A stretch of DNA of 64,000 nt from Halichondria panicea (Eukaryota > Porifera > Demospongiae > Suberitida > Halichondriidae). Location: NCBI RefSeq assembly GCF_963675165.1, contig NC_087377.1, forward strand, positions 7,953,122 to 8,017,121, read 5' to 3'. Under the pieces are notes generated by a model. It saw only the letters and a list, made by a program, of their open reading frames with translations, ran no database searches and was not told the origin of the DNA. Shown here one piece after another: positions 1-11,241 of the stretch (positions are counted from its first letter, which is position 1; each line of letters opens with the position of its first letter). A program made the position numbers and the translations under genes.

Positions 1-430
1 CAGAGGATAAACTTGCCGCAGGAAAGCTGCATAATACATTCAAACAATGCCCAAACAGCTTGATTTTAAATTTTGTTGTACTACATATCTGCGACTCTGT
101 GACAGGATACATGTACATGCATGCAGTCCCTTATTTTCCATTTCCCATGTGTAATTGAACTGTCTATCTCCCCAGCAGTGTTGGACTACATTGATCTCTC
201 CACCACCCTCACATTCTCTGCCGAGTGCTGGCACCTCGGGTGCCTGTGTGCAATTATCAACTATGGATGTACGTAGGAGTCTAGATCTACAGAAAGGTTG
301 AGTGTAGAGCTGCATGGAGTCCACCCCAAGTCACTGTATAGCCACTCCCTCCATAACTCGTCACTCTAATGGACAATAATTATGATGATGGTCAGTGACG
401 GAGCTTCAATGTACACGTATTACATTATGT
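1..430. repeat. Diverged duplicate of the 19.8-20.1 kb segment
   Basis: The stretch around 160-330 resembles 19870-20000: both carry the same run of words about a TTGATCTCTC block, a CCACCCTCACATTCT block, a TGCCTGT block and an AGGTTGAGTGTAG block. A minus-strand open frame of 94 codons (40-324) lies here, but the other copy does not keep it open, so I do not call a gene. It is probably a decayed duplicated segment of unknown origin. Confidence 0.35.
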
Positions 431-1552
431 TGTAGTATATAATACGTTGCAGTATAGGCTTAACTATAATTATACTATAATAATTTTATAGTCAGGGTGT
501 CATACATGCAGGGGGAAGGGGATATCCCCCTCCCCTAAAATTTACATTCAGGTTACTATAGTTGTATGGCTGAGTTTCCATAGCTGGCAATGTTACAGGA
601 AATTGTCAGTTACTTTTCAAAATCATGCCCAAAATCCTGGTAACACACTAAAGTATAATTGTTTTGTTAATGATCTTTACCCACATGAATTAATTCTGTT
701 TCTTCTCCTTAACAGCTAGTGGTCCGATGTTGTGTTTGTGGATCCTCTATCCGGATTGAAGTGTATGTACTGACATTAATTGATCAGCTTGTCTCCAATC
801 CCTGGATCAACAGGTCGTTCTACTTGCCGTATAAACTCAGTAGATTATTACGTCTTCACATGTATATCATTGACTACTTTATGCAGTACACCTCACATAG
901 AACTGTCTGGACATGCTATGACACGCTAGATCTCTCTAGACTCGTGCGCCATCACTGGTGCATGACGTACAAAAGTGCTGGCTTGAGAGTCTATAAGGTC
1001 TCTCTGGTGAGGGGACAATCATCATCCTCAATTCATATAGTATAGGAAGCTATTTGGCTCCATGCAGAGCCCTCAGCAGAAATGTTCGTGGGTTCTATAC
1101 CGTATACCCTCGCAAAAATACGCCCACTCTTTTCTGCAAGAAGTTTAGGCTTATTAGAGGACTGGCCAGTGGGCGTTGAAATAGTTCGTTGAAATAGTTC
1201 CGAGTTGGCCAGGTTCACTGAAGGGTGCATGGTTCTGAGACCTGGCTGGCTGTCCACGACTGGAGCGGAATCCTCTGATACATTGAATGGCGGGGCGTAA
1301 GAGAGAGAAGGTAATTCGACTACTTAGCCAGGACAGTGTTCTTAAACTGGGCGTTTAATCGCGAGCGGCGAGTTTTCACTCACATGCATGTAAACTCAAA
1401 CATTATTTGCATATAATCGATAATAATATTATGTAGTCTAATAAATGATATGTACATAGTGTTGCTTCATAATTATTATGTTCATGCCATGGACGTGGTT
1501 TCGTGGTGTTTCTCATTATCGAACAATCACACTTTTATAATAGACAGATAAA
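431..1552. other. Intergenic, no gene recognised
   Basis: The only structure seen is at about 690-860, which matches 19640-19770 (shared block ATCAGCTTGTCTCCAATCCC followed by GGATCAACAGGTC). The 108-codon plus frame at 719-1045 has no recognisable domain and the related copy has stops, so it is not annotated as coding. Confidence 0.35.
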
Positions 1553-2012
1553 TTTGGATCAATGAAGTGCAAGCAAGAGTTTCAATAGGCTTCAAGTCAT
1601 GTTTTCTTGGATTTTAATTCGTGGATTTGCAAAATAATGCTTTAATTGTTCTCGAGTTTAATATGCCTAGTTTTTGGAATGCCATTGCAGCCTTTTCCGA
1701 AGAGCACGTAGCCAAACTTGTTTACCGAGTGTTGCTACTCTACTTAGTAGTTAGCTCTGCACTAGAACGCTAGCTATTGGTAGCTGCAAGAGTGAGAAGA
1801 GAGCTGCAAGCTCTGTTGATGCCATTAAGTCATTAGACTTGAACTTAATTCGATCGTTTTTAACAACAACAAATAATGGTCGATCATTACCCACTCTTTG
1901 AGTTTGCATGCAAAAATTAATGTTCATTATGAGCTGACTGTGTATAGTAGCTTTATGTTATGTAGCTTTGGCATCACCACCGAGGCATCAGCATGCACCC
2001 GCGGTGCTTTCA
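1553..2012 (+). repeat. CCTCGGTG-family element, 5'-truncated copy
   Basis: This is a member of an interspersed family also found at 13597, 13922, 15965, 31430, 39735 and 46203. It starts at the shared ATCAATGAAGTGCAAG region and ends at the family's right end (CACCGAGGCATCAGC then GCGGTGCTTTCA). The complete copy at 39735-40130 has a left end GCCTCAGTGTGCATGCGC, so the ends are roughly inverted relative to each other (CCTCGGTG / CACCGAGG). That is typical of a non-autonomous DNA transposon. No coding capacity is visible. Confidence 0.6.
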
Positions 2013-2222
2013 TTATGTTAGCAAAGCTTGCAATGTGACTTAGCTAGATAGAGCACGTTCTCGATCAGATTGACAAAATTAATAAGAAAGGTATCATGGA
2101 CTGACTAAGCACATGGTCACAATGACATATACAAGAAAGTTCTAGAATGTTCTAGCAGTAAGTCTGAACATAGATATGACATACACTAATAAATTATTGC
2201 TGTACAAACATAGTAATAATTA

Positions 2223-5200
2223 TCAGACACATTTAAGATAAGTCATTCTATTAGTTATATTATATTTGTACCACACGTAAGGTGCCATGATCACACAGAA
2301 AACGATGATCATAAATATGACATCAAACACTGGCACACCTGTGGCAGCTGTTGGATCTTTTGTGCACTTTAATATCTCATCACTCCAGTGTCCGTCACTC
2401 ATACAAGTCCTGTTGATTTCATTAGCAACACTGTATCCTTCGTTACACACTAGGGTAGCAACAAAACCTGGAGCAGAGCCATTGTAGTTAATTGTTCCAT
2501 TGGGCACAGTAACAGAGCCAGCTCCTTCTTGAGAGGAGGGGTCAGTTCCCAGAACTTTAGGAGAGGCAGGGGTGACCAGAATAATGAGATCATCACGTTA
2601 GTACTACATGACATTATGACATCTACTAGCTGTCTTGATGTATGGGGTGCTGTTTGTGTCAAAATGCTAATTTTATCCACTTATGCAGAAGTACACTGAC
2701 TTATACACAAGTGCACAGACTTATACACAAGTGCACTGACTTATACACAAGTATGCTGACTTATGCACAAATATGCTGACTTATACACAAGTGCACTGAC
2801 TTATACGTAAGTATGCTGACTTATGCACAAGTATGCTGAAATAAATTAACCTTTAACCTTTAACCCTTTGCACTTACAGAAGCTCTGTAAACATTACTAA
2901 GAACAGGCACGTGCATGTACAGGCAGAGTCAAGGCAGACAATAGTAATGTTTACAGAGCTTCTGTTAAGAGTTGCATGTAGCAGCTTGAATTGCATTAGT
3001 AAACAGGTTAAAGCGTTTGACAATACTTGCACATTAACTGAAGATTCTGCCATGTCTCTAGTCTATAGAACAACCATGTGCAAAGGGTTAAAGGTTAAAG
3101 GTTAAATTAATTCAACACGTGCACTTGTGTCATAAGTCAGTGTACTTGTGCATAAGTCGGTGCACTTGTGCATAAGTCAGTGCACTTGTGCATAAGTCAG
3201 CATACTTGTGCATAAGTCAAAGTACTTGTACAAGTCAGGTTATATGTATAAGTCAGTGCACCTGTGTATAAGTCGGTGCACTTGTGTATAAGTCTGTGCA
3301 CTTGCGTATATTAAGTCAGTGTACTTGTGTATAAGTCAGTGTACTTGTGTATAAGTCTGTGTACTTGTGTATAAGTCAGTACACTTGTGTATAAGTCAGC
3401 ATACTTGTGTATAAGTCAGTGTACTTGTCTATAAGTCTGTGCACTTGTGTATAAGTCAGTGCACTTCTGCATAAGTCAGTGTACTTGTGGTATAAGTCGG
3501 TGCACTTGTGTATAAGTCAGTGTACTTGTGTATAAGTCTGTGCACTTGTGTATAAGTCAGTGCACTTCTGCATAAGTCAGTGTACTTGTGGTATAAGTCG
3601 GTGCACTTGTGTATAAGTCAGTGTACTTGTGTATAAGTCAGTGTACTTGTGTATAAGTCTGTGCACTTGTGTATAAGTCAGTGCACTTCTGCATAAGTCA
3701 GTGTACTTGTGGTATAAGTCGGTGCACTTGTGTATAAGTCAGTGTACTTCTGCATAAGTGGATAAAATTAGCATTTTGACACAAATGGCACCCCATATTA
3801 ATGTGTAATATGTAACGGATGCACTAGCATGTAATAGGGGGTGTGGTCAACAAATGTGAGAGTGTCCAAAAAATTTGGGACATGCTTACGCGCGCCCGAA
3901 CCTCTCTCCTTCAAATTTTCAATCTTAGATGAAACTCTGACATGGAACAATTAAAAGGTGTAACCAACATAATTATTATAACAACTGTCTCACGTGATCG
4001 AAAAGTTCCAGTAATTGACAGGACAGTGCTGCCATGATTTAACTTTACTGTATAGCAATACTCAACAACATTCAAGTCAGTCAAATGGAGGATCGACGAA
4101 CTGTTTGGGATTGCAGTGGTAGAGTTGGACATTAAACTGCAGTTATTAGAACTTGGTCCGTATGTGATGGAACATGTTGCATTTGGACTTCGCTGATACG
4201 AGGTTAGGAGGTTGCATGTGACAGTTGATTGGAGCACATCTATAGTCACACTAGCAATCTCTTTGGAAACAATGTTTGTAGCAACTAGAAGAAGACAGAT
4301 GAATTAACTTAAATTTTAAAATCAAAGAACCTGTGGTTGGGAAGTTAGCAGGATCTCCGCTGCCTACCGCATTAGAAGCTACCACACTGACATTGAGCAG
4401 TCCATCCTCTGTGAGCTGAGAGCCAGGCGCTGTGACAGTGCACTGTTGGTTGCTGGTGTTACATTGAACTTTAGTGATGTGCAGGGATCCAATCATTATT
4501 GTGTAGCTGACAGTATTCGAGATGTTAGCACCAATACTGGGTTCATCCTGAAGTGAATATGTACTTTTGCTAGACATCTATACATTTAAAGTGTAGTTAC
4601 CACTGGAGTGAACTGAACATCAATGTGCCGAGCACTCCCATCCCTATTGTATACTGGAAATACTGTCAAGCTAGTGGGGGTTGATGGAGCTATAATATGA
4701 GAATCGTGGATTATCAAAACAACAACAAGCCGAACTCACCTATCAACAACAATGTTTCATTCACAGGGGCACTGGTGAACCCACAGTCTTGAGAGATGGT
4801 TCTCACTTCAAAGGAACATGTCTGATTGTTAACCATCCAACCAGAACACAGCACATTGGTGACAGTACTAACATTCATACTCACACAACCACAGTCCTCT
4901 CCGGTCACTGTGAACATGTAGCCCCCAACATTGCTGGTATCAGAGGGTAGGGTCCAACTGATAGTGAGGGATGAAGTAGAAGCTACCTCCACCATGGCAC
5001 TTTGAGGGGAAGGAGGAGGTGCTGCATAGGGATAAATTTACAGAATGTGAGTGTTATAAGACTCACATTTATTCCTAAAAAATTTATCCCTAAAACTAAA
5101 AATGATATCTATAGATATCATTTTTAGTTAAATGTCGTTTGTGCCTGCCCGGAGTGGTCATCCAGGTAAGCAGACTTACAAATTACAAACAGACAAACAA

Positions 5201-5626
5201 AAACAAACAAACCAAACGACTACTATACCCGCTGGCCGCGGCACGGCCTCAGGTAATTACCTCCAGTTCTTAAAGTGTCATTTCCGATCACTAGTTGACC
5301 ACTCCGAGTACATTCAATAGTCATTCCATTCAGCCCAGTAGTTGCTGTTAGAGTGAGTCTTGAGGTGTAGTTATCTCCATTCACCCCAACACTCATGGCA
5401 GATAGGTCACCACAAGTTTCACTCGCTCCATTAGGGTCATATTCAGAATGAACTAAGTTGATCTGGGATGGGCTGGGACAGTTGAATGCACTCCCTCGCC
5501 ATAATGTTGAGCGTTCACCATCATCATCATTGACAGTGCATTCATAGTTGACAGTCATGCCCTCTAGTATACAACCCAGTCCATTGGTTTTATCTATTGG
5601 TAGTACCAGTTCTTTGTTAGCCTCGA
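2223..5626 (-). CDS. Receptor A: Ig-like/FN3/sushi single-pass membrane protein
   Basis: Proposed exons, reading down the minus strand: 5626-5261, 5021-4740, 4689-4601, 4547-4331, 4284-3994 and 2554-2223. All have GT-AG borders, phases fit throughout, and they give about 525 residues. The order is an Ig-like N-terminal domain with cysteines (exon 5626-5261), an FN3-like domain containing TGEDCGC, a second FN3-like domain from two exons, a third Ser/Asn-rich domain (4284-3994), then one exon with a sushi/CCP module (LVCNEGY...RTC...GHW...LKC) fused to a transmembrane helix (FDVIFMIIVFCVIMAPYVW) and a short tail ending LKCV. Many N-x-S/T sites suggest a glycosylated surface protein. Unlike paralogue C it lacks the tyrosine-rich tail. 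The last intron holds a 1.16-kb fold-back minisatellite. The first exon (signal peptide) is uncertain. Ligand and function are unknown. Confidence 0.72.
2641..3797. mobile_element. Fold-back element built of a 20-bp minisatellite
   Basis: The element sits inside the last intron of receptor A. Its ends are inverted copies of TATGGGGTGC followed by TTTGTGTCAAAATGC. Each arm continues into tandem copies of a ~20-bp unit (GTGCACTTGTGTATAAGTCA type), in one orientation at 2690-2850 and the opposite at 3115-3770. The centre carries a further inverted pair around AATGTTTACAGAGCTTCTGT. Related end sequences occur at 42789-43253 and, more diverged, at 44646-44883. No coding frame is convincing. Confidence 0.7.
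5093..5259. repeat. Small palindrome plus interspersed repeat in an intron of receptor A
   Basis: A perfect-looking palindrome (AAAATGATATC / GATATCATTTT) lies at 5093-5128. From 5130 to 5259 runs a repeat with CCAGGTAAGCAGACTTAC, a CAAACAAA-rich stretch and GCTGGCCGCGGC. The same repeat recurs in reverse at 31935-32030 and as a fragment at 46757-46830. It resembles a SINE in size, but no clear pol III boxes were recognised. Confidence 0.45.
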
Positions 5627-5828
5627 CTGTAAGTATAGGGAACAACATCTTTGGTTTAAACTAAACGTAAAAAGGAGGCAGTCAGCTGCGAGGTCAGCTG
5701 GAATTGGTCTATGTACGTAGGCCTATACATCTAGATAGCTCTCTATAGATAATTATAATTAGCACGTAGATAGCTGGTGCAGCTATATAGCTATACATAG
5801 CAACATAATTAATCGACTAAAAACTCAC

Positions 5829-5871
5829 CTTTATGTTTTGTGCAAATCTGAACAATTACAGACACATACAT
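5829..5871 (-). CDS. Candidate first exon of receptor A
   Basis: On the minus strand an ATG at 5871 opens 14 codons (MYVSVIVQICTKHK) and ends in a good donor (AAAG|GTGAGT) at 5829. Its phase matches the acceptor at 5626, which would give a 539-residue receptor A. The hydrophobic run is short for a signal peptide, so this is a weak proposal. Confidence 0.28.
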
Positions 5872-6509
5872 CACCTGTGAACAATAGCAGCACCAGTATC
5901 TATAGCTAGATAGTTTCACTATACAATGACACAATACTTACAAGCTTGAGTTCCATGATTCTTTCTGTGCATATAGCCAGACTCAATTGGAAGCCACATG
6001 TTAGGGTTTCCACTGATCTGGTGTTTTGATAAAATTTTGGATTGTGCAAAGCAACTGCAGCCATTATTTTGACATAGACCAGTGGGTGTGGTCTTGTCTT
6101 GTGATGACTTTTGTCAGTAATTTTCCATGACACTCGGAACTCGAACTCATCATGATCCAACATATCCATGTCCTGTTTGTTGTTCATATTGGCTCAGAAC
6201 AAAGGGGTGAGTAGATCTAGGTGTATATTATACTTAATACGGCCGGATGTAAGCAGTAAGGCCTAAATCAGTAATATAATATAATAGAGCCCTGTTTACA
6301 CTTAGCATTTAAATCGCTTTGAAAGCGCTTCCTGTCAAACCGCTTTGCGTGTAAACGCACTAGATCGACTTGCAAATCGCTTGCGCTAAACGACTTCCGG
6401 ATGTGGTTTGGAGCCGGTTTCCAAGACGATTGAGAAATAAGAGACGCGTGTAAACGCTCAAACCGCTTTGAAGGAAGCAGATAAAACCACAATTTCCTGT
6501 TGAATTATA

Positions 6510-7382
6510 ATGGCTACATGGAGTGACCTTGAAGTCAGGGCTCTACTTGCTATTTGGAGTGACAGCAGGATTCAGGAGGAGCTAGATGGTGCTGTGCGTA
6601 ACAAATCAGTGTATGAAAAAATTGCAAAAAAATTGCAAAAACAAGGACACACCAGGGATTGGAAACAGTGCCGTTCTAAAGTTAAAAACCTTAAAACAAG
6701 CTACAAAGAAATCAAAGATCACAATAACAAAACTGGCAATGGAAGGAAACAGTGCAAATTTTACAAAGAGTTGGACTGCATTCTTGGGCATAGGCCAGCT
6801 TCCACACCCATCACTCTCTTAGATTCAGGAAACTCGGTCACTGAAGCCGCCCTAGACACTGACTCCGACCCTGACCCTGACCCTGAAGAAGCAAACGGTA
6901 AATTTCGAAAAAAAATTGTATACGTACCTTACCCTACAATCATTTTGTGCAGATGGAAGTCAGATTCAGCCAGATTCACCAGGGCACTCCGGCCAAAAAA
7001 CTCCTGAGAATGAAACAAGTATAACGTTAATAATCGTCACATTAAATAAACAAACTATTGTTTTTGGTTATTATTTAACACACATGCACACATTCATTAA
7101 ACAGCTGAGCCACCCAAAAAAAGGGCAAAAAAAGAAAGCAAGTCGGAGAAGATGATGGAAAAAACAGTGAACTTATTTCTTAAATATCATAAGGACTCGG
7201 AAGAGAAGAATGATAAAAGAGAAGAAGAAAGGTGGACAAAAGAAATGGAATTGGATGAGAAACGAAGAAAGGCAGACCAGGAGCATGAATACAGAATGAT
7301 GCAATTAGTCATGCAGCAGCGAGACCCACCACCACAAAACTACCCGTCATCGTACAACTTTGTCAACGACACTACATTTTAG
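6510..7382 (+). CDS. Harbinger Myb/SANT-like DNA-binding protein
   Basis: Exons 6510-6897, 6953-7018 and 7105-7382 splice cleanly with GT-AG borders into about 243 residues. Residues 1-90 form a Myb/SANT-like (MADF-type) trihelix: MATWSDLEVRALLAIWSD, then KIAKKLQKQGHTRDWKQC and FYKELDCILGHRP. The middle is acidic (DTDSDPDPDPEE) and then basic (PPKKRAKKESKSEK, a likely nuclear localisation signal). The C-terminus is a charged helix (KREEERWTKEMELDEKRRK). In the PIF/Harbinger superfamily such a protein binds transposon ends and brings in the transposase. The frame looks intact. It lies 222 bp inside the left terminal repeat and converges on the transposase gene. Confidence 0.85.
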
Positions 7383-7529
7383 CTAGCAAGTTTAACAACC
7401 TATACCAACATAACTCATTATAGTCGACAAGAAACCATAGTATTACACAATCATATTCATACAGCAGTCAGTCATTGATTAATTACTGTACATTTAATAA
7501 ATAATTATTTTAAGTTTGCCATGGTAACT

Positions 7530-8509
7530 CTATTGCTGAGAAAAGTATATCATTAAAGCTTTTTGTACATCTTTGCCACTATTAGCTACTGTTGAAGACG
7601 AAGGTAAGCTGGGGCTGTTTAGAGTAGAGTCCGTTTCATCTTGTATCCAATCATCATGGAATGTCTCATGGCAGCTAGTCTTCGCATGTGTTATGGAGAA
7701 CACAACAAGCAGCAATTAAGCAATTAAGGCACGTCCCTAATTAAAACATCATTTCTCTTCAGGAGACACCGCCATCGACCTTTTAGCCTCCCATATGCAT
7801 GTTCAACAATAACACGGGCTTTGCTTAGCCTGTAGTTAAAGAGTTTCTGCTCAGCTGTCAATGAGCCATGATCAATGAAAGCCTTTAGCAACCATGGAAG
7901 GAGAGGGTACGCAGGATCACCAAGCACCAACAGTGGAACAGCTTGGCCACAGATAGTCTGCTTCCAATCAGGAAACAGTGTACCGCCTTGACCTTTCATA
8001 TACAAACTTGAGTTTACAAACACTCTGGCGTCATGCACTCTTCCCGGCCATCCTATGTAAATGTTTGTGAACTTCCCAGCATTGTCTACCGTGCCTTGCA
8101 AAATGACAGAGTGCCATCCTTTTCGATTGTAATAATCGGCCGGACAATATTCAGGTGACACAATTGGAATGTGTGTACCATCAACCACACCTGCACATTG
8201 CGGAAACCCAAAATCATTCTCGAATCCATCAACAACTGTTCTTAGATCGTGACCTGTTGGAATACGAACACACCTAGGCATCAAAACATCAACAATAGCT
8301 GCACAAACTTCCTTGACAACAATACAAACAGTTGCCTTAGACACTCCAAACAGATGCCCAATGGTGCGATAGTCAGAGTTGGTGGCCAGATACCACAGTG
8401 TGATAGCAACCCTCTTCTCAACAGGCACAGCTTTCCTCATATTTGTGTCAATTCTCTGAATAGACGTTCTTAGCTCAGTGCACAAGAAATTGAACGTTGA
8501 CTGGGACAT
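7530..8509 (-). CDS. Harbinger DDE transposase (HARBI1-like), frameshifted at the 3' end
   Basis: The main frame reads from Met at 8509 (MSQSTFNFLC) to 7724. It is open further upstream to 8599, but that part runs through the right terminal repeat, so the first Met inside the element is preferred. It shows a helix-turn-helix region (RTIGHLFGVSKATVCIVVKE) and the DDE triad of the HARBI1/DDE_Tnp_4 family: first Asp in GVVDGTHIPI, second in LGDPAYPLLPWLL, Glu in RVIVEHAYGRLKGRWR. The conserved C-terminal piece (LIAACCVLHNTCE) is present but in another frame, at a duplicated TTAATTGC. The last ~50 residues (HETFHDDWIQDETD to FSQQ, ending 7530) need a second shift. So it is a recognisable but probably dead transposase. 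Confidence 0.8.
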
Positions 8510-8589
8510 TCTGAAATTATCGAGCCAATCATCTCTGGAAAACGTCTTGCATACAATGAAGTAAAACGGTTTGTCATGTAAACAGGGCT

Positions 8590-9306
8590 TAGGATACATG
8601 GGTGTTTTATGAGGGCTACTGTCTTTCTTCTAATTACAACGCCACTCTACATAATAGAAGCGCCTAGTCCACAAAATAGTTTTCCAACTGAGCACCGATT
8701 TGCCATCTATGGTTTTGCGGGTTTTCGCTTAGGCCAGGCAAAGTAGATTAGTAGTTTCTCATCAGCCCCCTCATCACTTTTAGCCGTCCCCCCAAAAGTT
8801 CATTATTCATTATTTTTGGGGTGAGGCCTAAATTAATGAGCCACACCCATTGTATATCAGGGTGTGGTCTACAATTAATGAGTTACACCCAGCCACATGG
8901 CAAAATTGAAACTGTTACTGATGATGTAATGTTTGTTTGTGCATGAATATCATTAAATTATTGCACTGTCAGCATAATGAATAATGAATAATGACCTCCT
9001 GGCCTCATCAATTTTCAAAAACCATGTGATGAGAAACTATACTAATCTACTTTGCCTTGCCTTATAATTATAATACTTATATAGGTATTATAATTAAATC
9101 GAGGCTATATAATTTATATAATATAATTATTATGTACAACTGCATGATAACCTCGTGCCTCGTAGAAATAGCTATAATAGTACTTTAGGTTCTATTGCTA
9201 AACGCCTAACTGAAATTATAGTTTTTTCTTGTGCGCCACTGTTTAATTTTTCAGAAGAAAGACGGTAGCTATAATAGCTAGGATCTAGAATGTCAGTATA
9301 ATTATC
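8590..9306. repeat. Inter-receptor spacer with a fold-back MITE at 8737-9056
   Basis: Inverted arms GGCAAAGTAGATTAGTA (from 8737) and TACTAATCTACTTTGCC (to 9056) enclose about 320 bp, a non-autonomous fold-back element. The rest of the spacer upstream of pseudogene B is AT-rich with no gene seen; any promoter for B would lie here. Confidence 0.6.
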
Positions 9307-10675
9307 ATGGTGGAAGGTCCGTTATTAATTTGGATAGTTTTCTTATACACAGTTCAGGCCTCTACAGGACTGGTGCTGCCAGTAGAGAGAACCACTCGAT
9401 TGGGTTGTATACCAGAGGGCAGGACTGTCAGCTATGAATGCACTGTCGATGATGATGAAGGTGGTCGCTCAACATTACGGCGAGGCAGTGCATTCAACTG
9501 TCCCAGCAGCTCATCTGTGATCAACTTAGCTCATTCTCTATATATGAACCTAATGGAGCGAGTGGATCTTGTGGGGTGACCTATCTGCCATGAGTGTCGA
9601 GGTTATTGGAGACAACTACACCTCAAGACTGACTCTAACAGCAACTGCTGAGCTGAATGAAAAGACTATTGAATGTACTCGGGGTGGTATAGTTGCGATC
9701 GGAAATGATACCTTAAGAACTGGAGGTATAATAATTAGTCCAGTAATTGTAAATCAAGAGTAATTGTAAATCAAGGGAATAATTTAACATTCTGTATCCC
9801 CATGCATGCAGCCCCTCCCTATCCCCCTCAAAGTGCCATGGTAGAGATTGTTACTAAGGGGTTACCTGCTGAACGTTACTGGAGAAGACTGGATGTGTGA
9901 GTATGAATATCAGTGCTGACACTACCAGTGTGAACTGTTCTGGTTGGATTGTAATGAATCAGACCTGCTTCTTTGAAGTGAAGACTGTCTCTCAAGACTA
10001 TGGGTTTACCAGTGGCCCTGTGAAGGAATCTGTTGTACTGATGGGTAAGCAGCCTATCATTATTACACAGTAGACTTCTGTATAATGCTACAATTTGTAG
10101 TGCCACTTGCACCAACACAACTACAGGTGATATTTAGTGCACAACAAATCGAGGTGGAGTTCTTGCAACCAGTAAGTAGATTGTACGTTCAAATTATTCA
10201 CTGTTTAAACATGCAGATTGTTCCCCCTCTTGGTGCCAACCTAAACTCTACACTGTGATGTTGGTTGGAACTAATGTCTCAATGAACTTCACTGGTCTGA
10301 CTTGTGATCAAACCAGCAGATCTTATCTCAATCTCACATTCCATGATCTCACCAGTGGTAGCTACATTTCAGTGTGTTTGCCTCTAACATATTTGGCTCT
10401 GGACCTCCTGGTAAGATGAAAGGTTTAGGCTTATCCCTCCTACTCGCAATAATTGTATGTTGCTTACCCCATACAACATGTACACAGAATGCAATCCAGA
10501 AGAGCTTGGTAGTAACCCCACTTCTCTGAATAATCAGGAATGGTCTATGTATCTAACTGACTATTTGCTACAGTGGTGTGTCTCCTGGCTCTGTTGCAAC
10601 ATACAATGCAATGATGGGTACAGAGCACTCTCCTTCCTCAACAGGACTTGCATGTTTGGTGGACAATGGAGTGAG

Positions 10676-10884
10676 CAGTGGCGTAGCCAGGATTTTGGGA
10701 AGGGCAGGGCTCAAATCCGTTGAGCAGGAGGCGCTGAATAGCTTGGACATCATTCTAGTAACTACGCATGCAGTACAGTGCAGAATAGATTGACAGATCA
10801 AGGTGATTCAAGCTGAGTTGGAGTTGATGAAGCACAAAAGGGGGGGGCTCTAGCCCCGTCAGCCCCCCTCTGCCTACGCCACTG
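10676..10884. mobile_element. CAGTGGCGTAGC-type MITE in the sushi exon of receptor B
   Basis: The 209-bp insert has ends CAGTGGCGTAGCCAGG and CTACGCCACTG. It interrupts the sushi exon, as the intact sequence in receptor C shows. The flanks GAGTGAG and GACTGAG form a 7-8-bp target duplication with one mismatch, which fits hAT-like transposition. A related terminus (CCTGGCTACACCCCTG) lies at 50453-50468. Confidence 0.75.
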
Positions 10885-10948
10885 GACTGAGGGGGCATTG
10901 GAGTGTGGAGAAACTATTTCGCCTCGTAAGTTAGTTTCTTGTTACATA

Positions 10949-11241
10949 CTAGACTGGAAACCACTCCAATTCTCTCGGGAGAAAGGGACTGGCAAGCTGC
11001 CATGTTGAGAGTTGTCCCAGTGCGTGAAGAATGTCACGCTGCCACAAGAATGTAATCGTCACAAAATAGTCATGTACCACCGCCCACACGTATCACTGCA
11101 CAAAATATTATCGGCCTCGAGTATAAAGTACATCACTGGCGGTCTGTTATCGAGGCTGAAATAATATCACCCACGCATTACGCATTTTGTTCTAATTGCA
11201 TTCCACAGAGCCCAGAGCGAAGGGAGTGGTTTCCAGTCTAG
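10949..11241. mobile_element. 293-bp MITE in an intron of receptor B
   Basis: The inverted ends are CTAGACTGGAAACCACTCC and GGAGTGGTTTCCAGTCTAG. The duplication TTACATA flanks both sides (10942-10948 and 11242-11248), and the uninterrupted site is visible in the matching intron of receptor C near 27885. No coding frame. Confidence 0.72.

Larger units (their letters stand above)
6288..8589. mobile_element. PIF/Harbinger transposon
   Basis: The element has 13-bp terminal inverted repeats AGCCCTGTTTACA, flanked by the 3-bp direct repeat TAG (6285-6287 and 8590-8592), the duplication length usual for PIF/Harbinger. It carries the two genes of an autonomous member in convergent orientation: a Myb/SANT-like protein (plus, 6510-7382) and a DDE transposase (minus, 7530-8509). 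It separates the 5' ends of receptor A and pseudogene B. The transposase is frameshifted near its C-terminus, so the copy is probably inactive. Confidence 0.85.

Noticed and set aside
40-324. 94-codon minus-strand frame with several Cys and Trp residues
   Set aside because: The duplicate at 19.8-20.1 kb does not keep the frame, there are no convincing splice partners, and no domain is recognisable.
719-1045. 108-codon plus-strand frame
   Set aside because: No domain is visible, and the matching segment near 19.65 kb has stops in this frame.
2690-3770. Regular ~20-bp repeats that could suggest a CRISPR array
   Set aside because: The units are contiguous without unique spacers and vary in sequence; they form a minisatellite inside a eukaryotic fold-back element.
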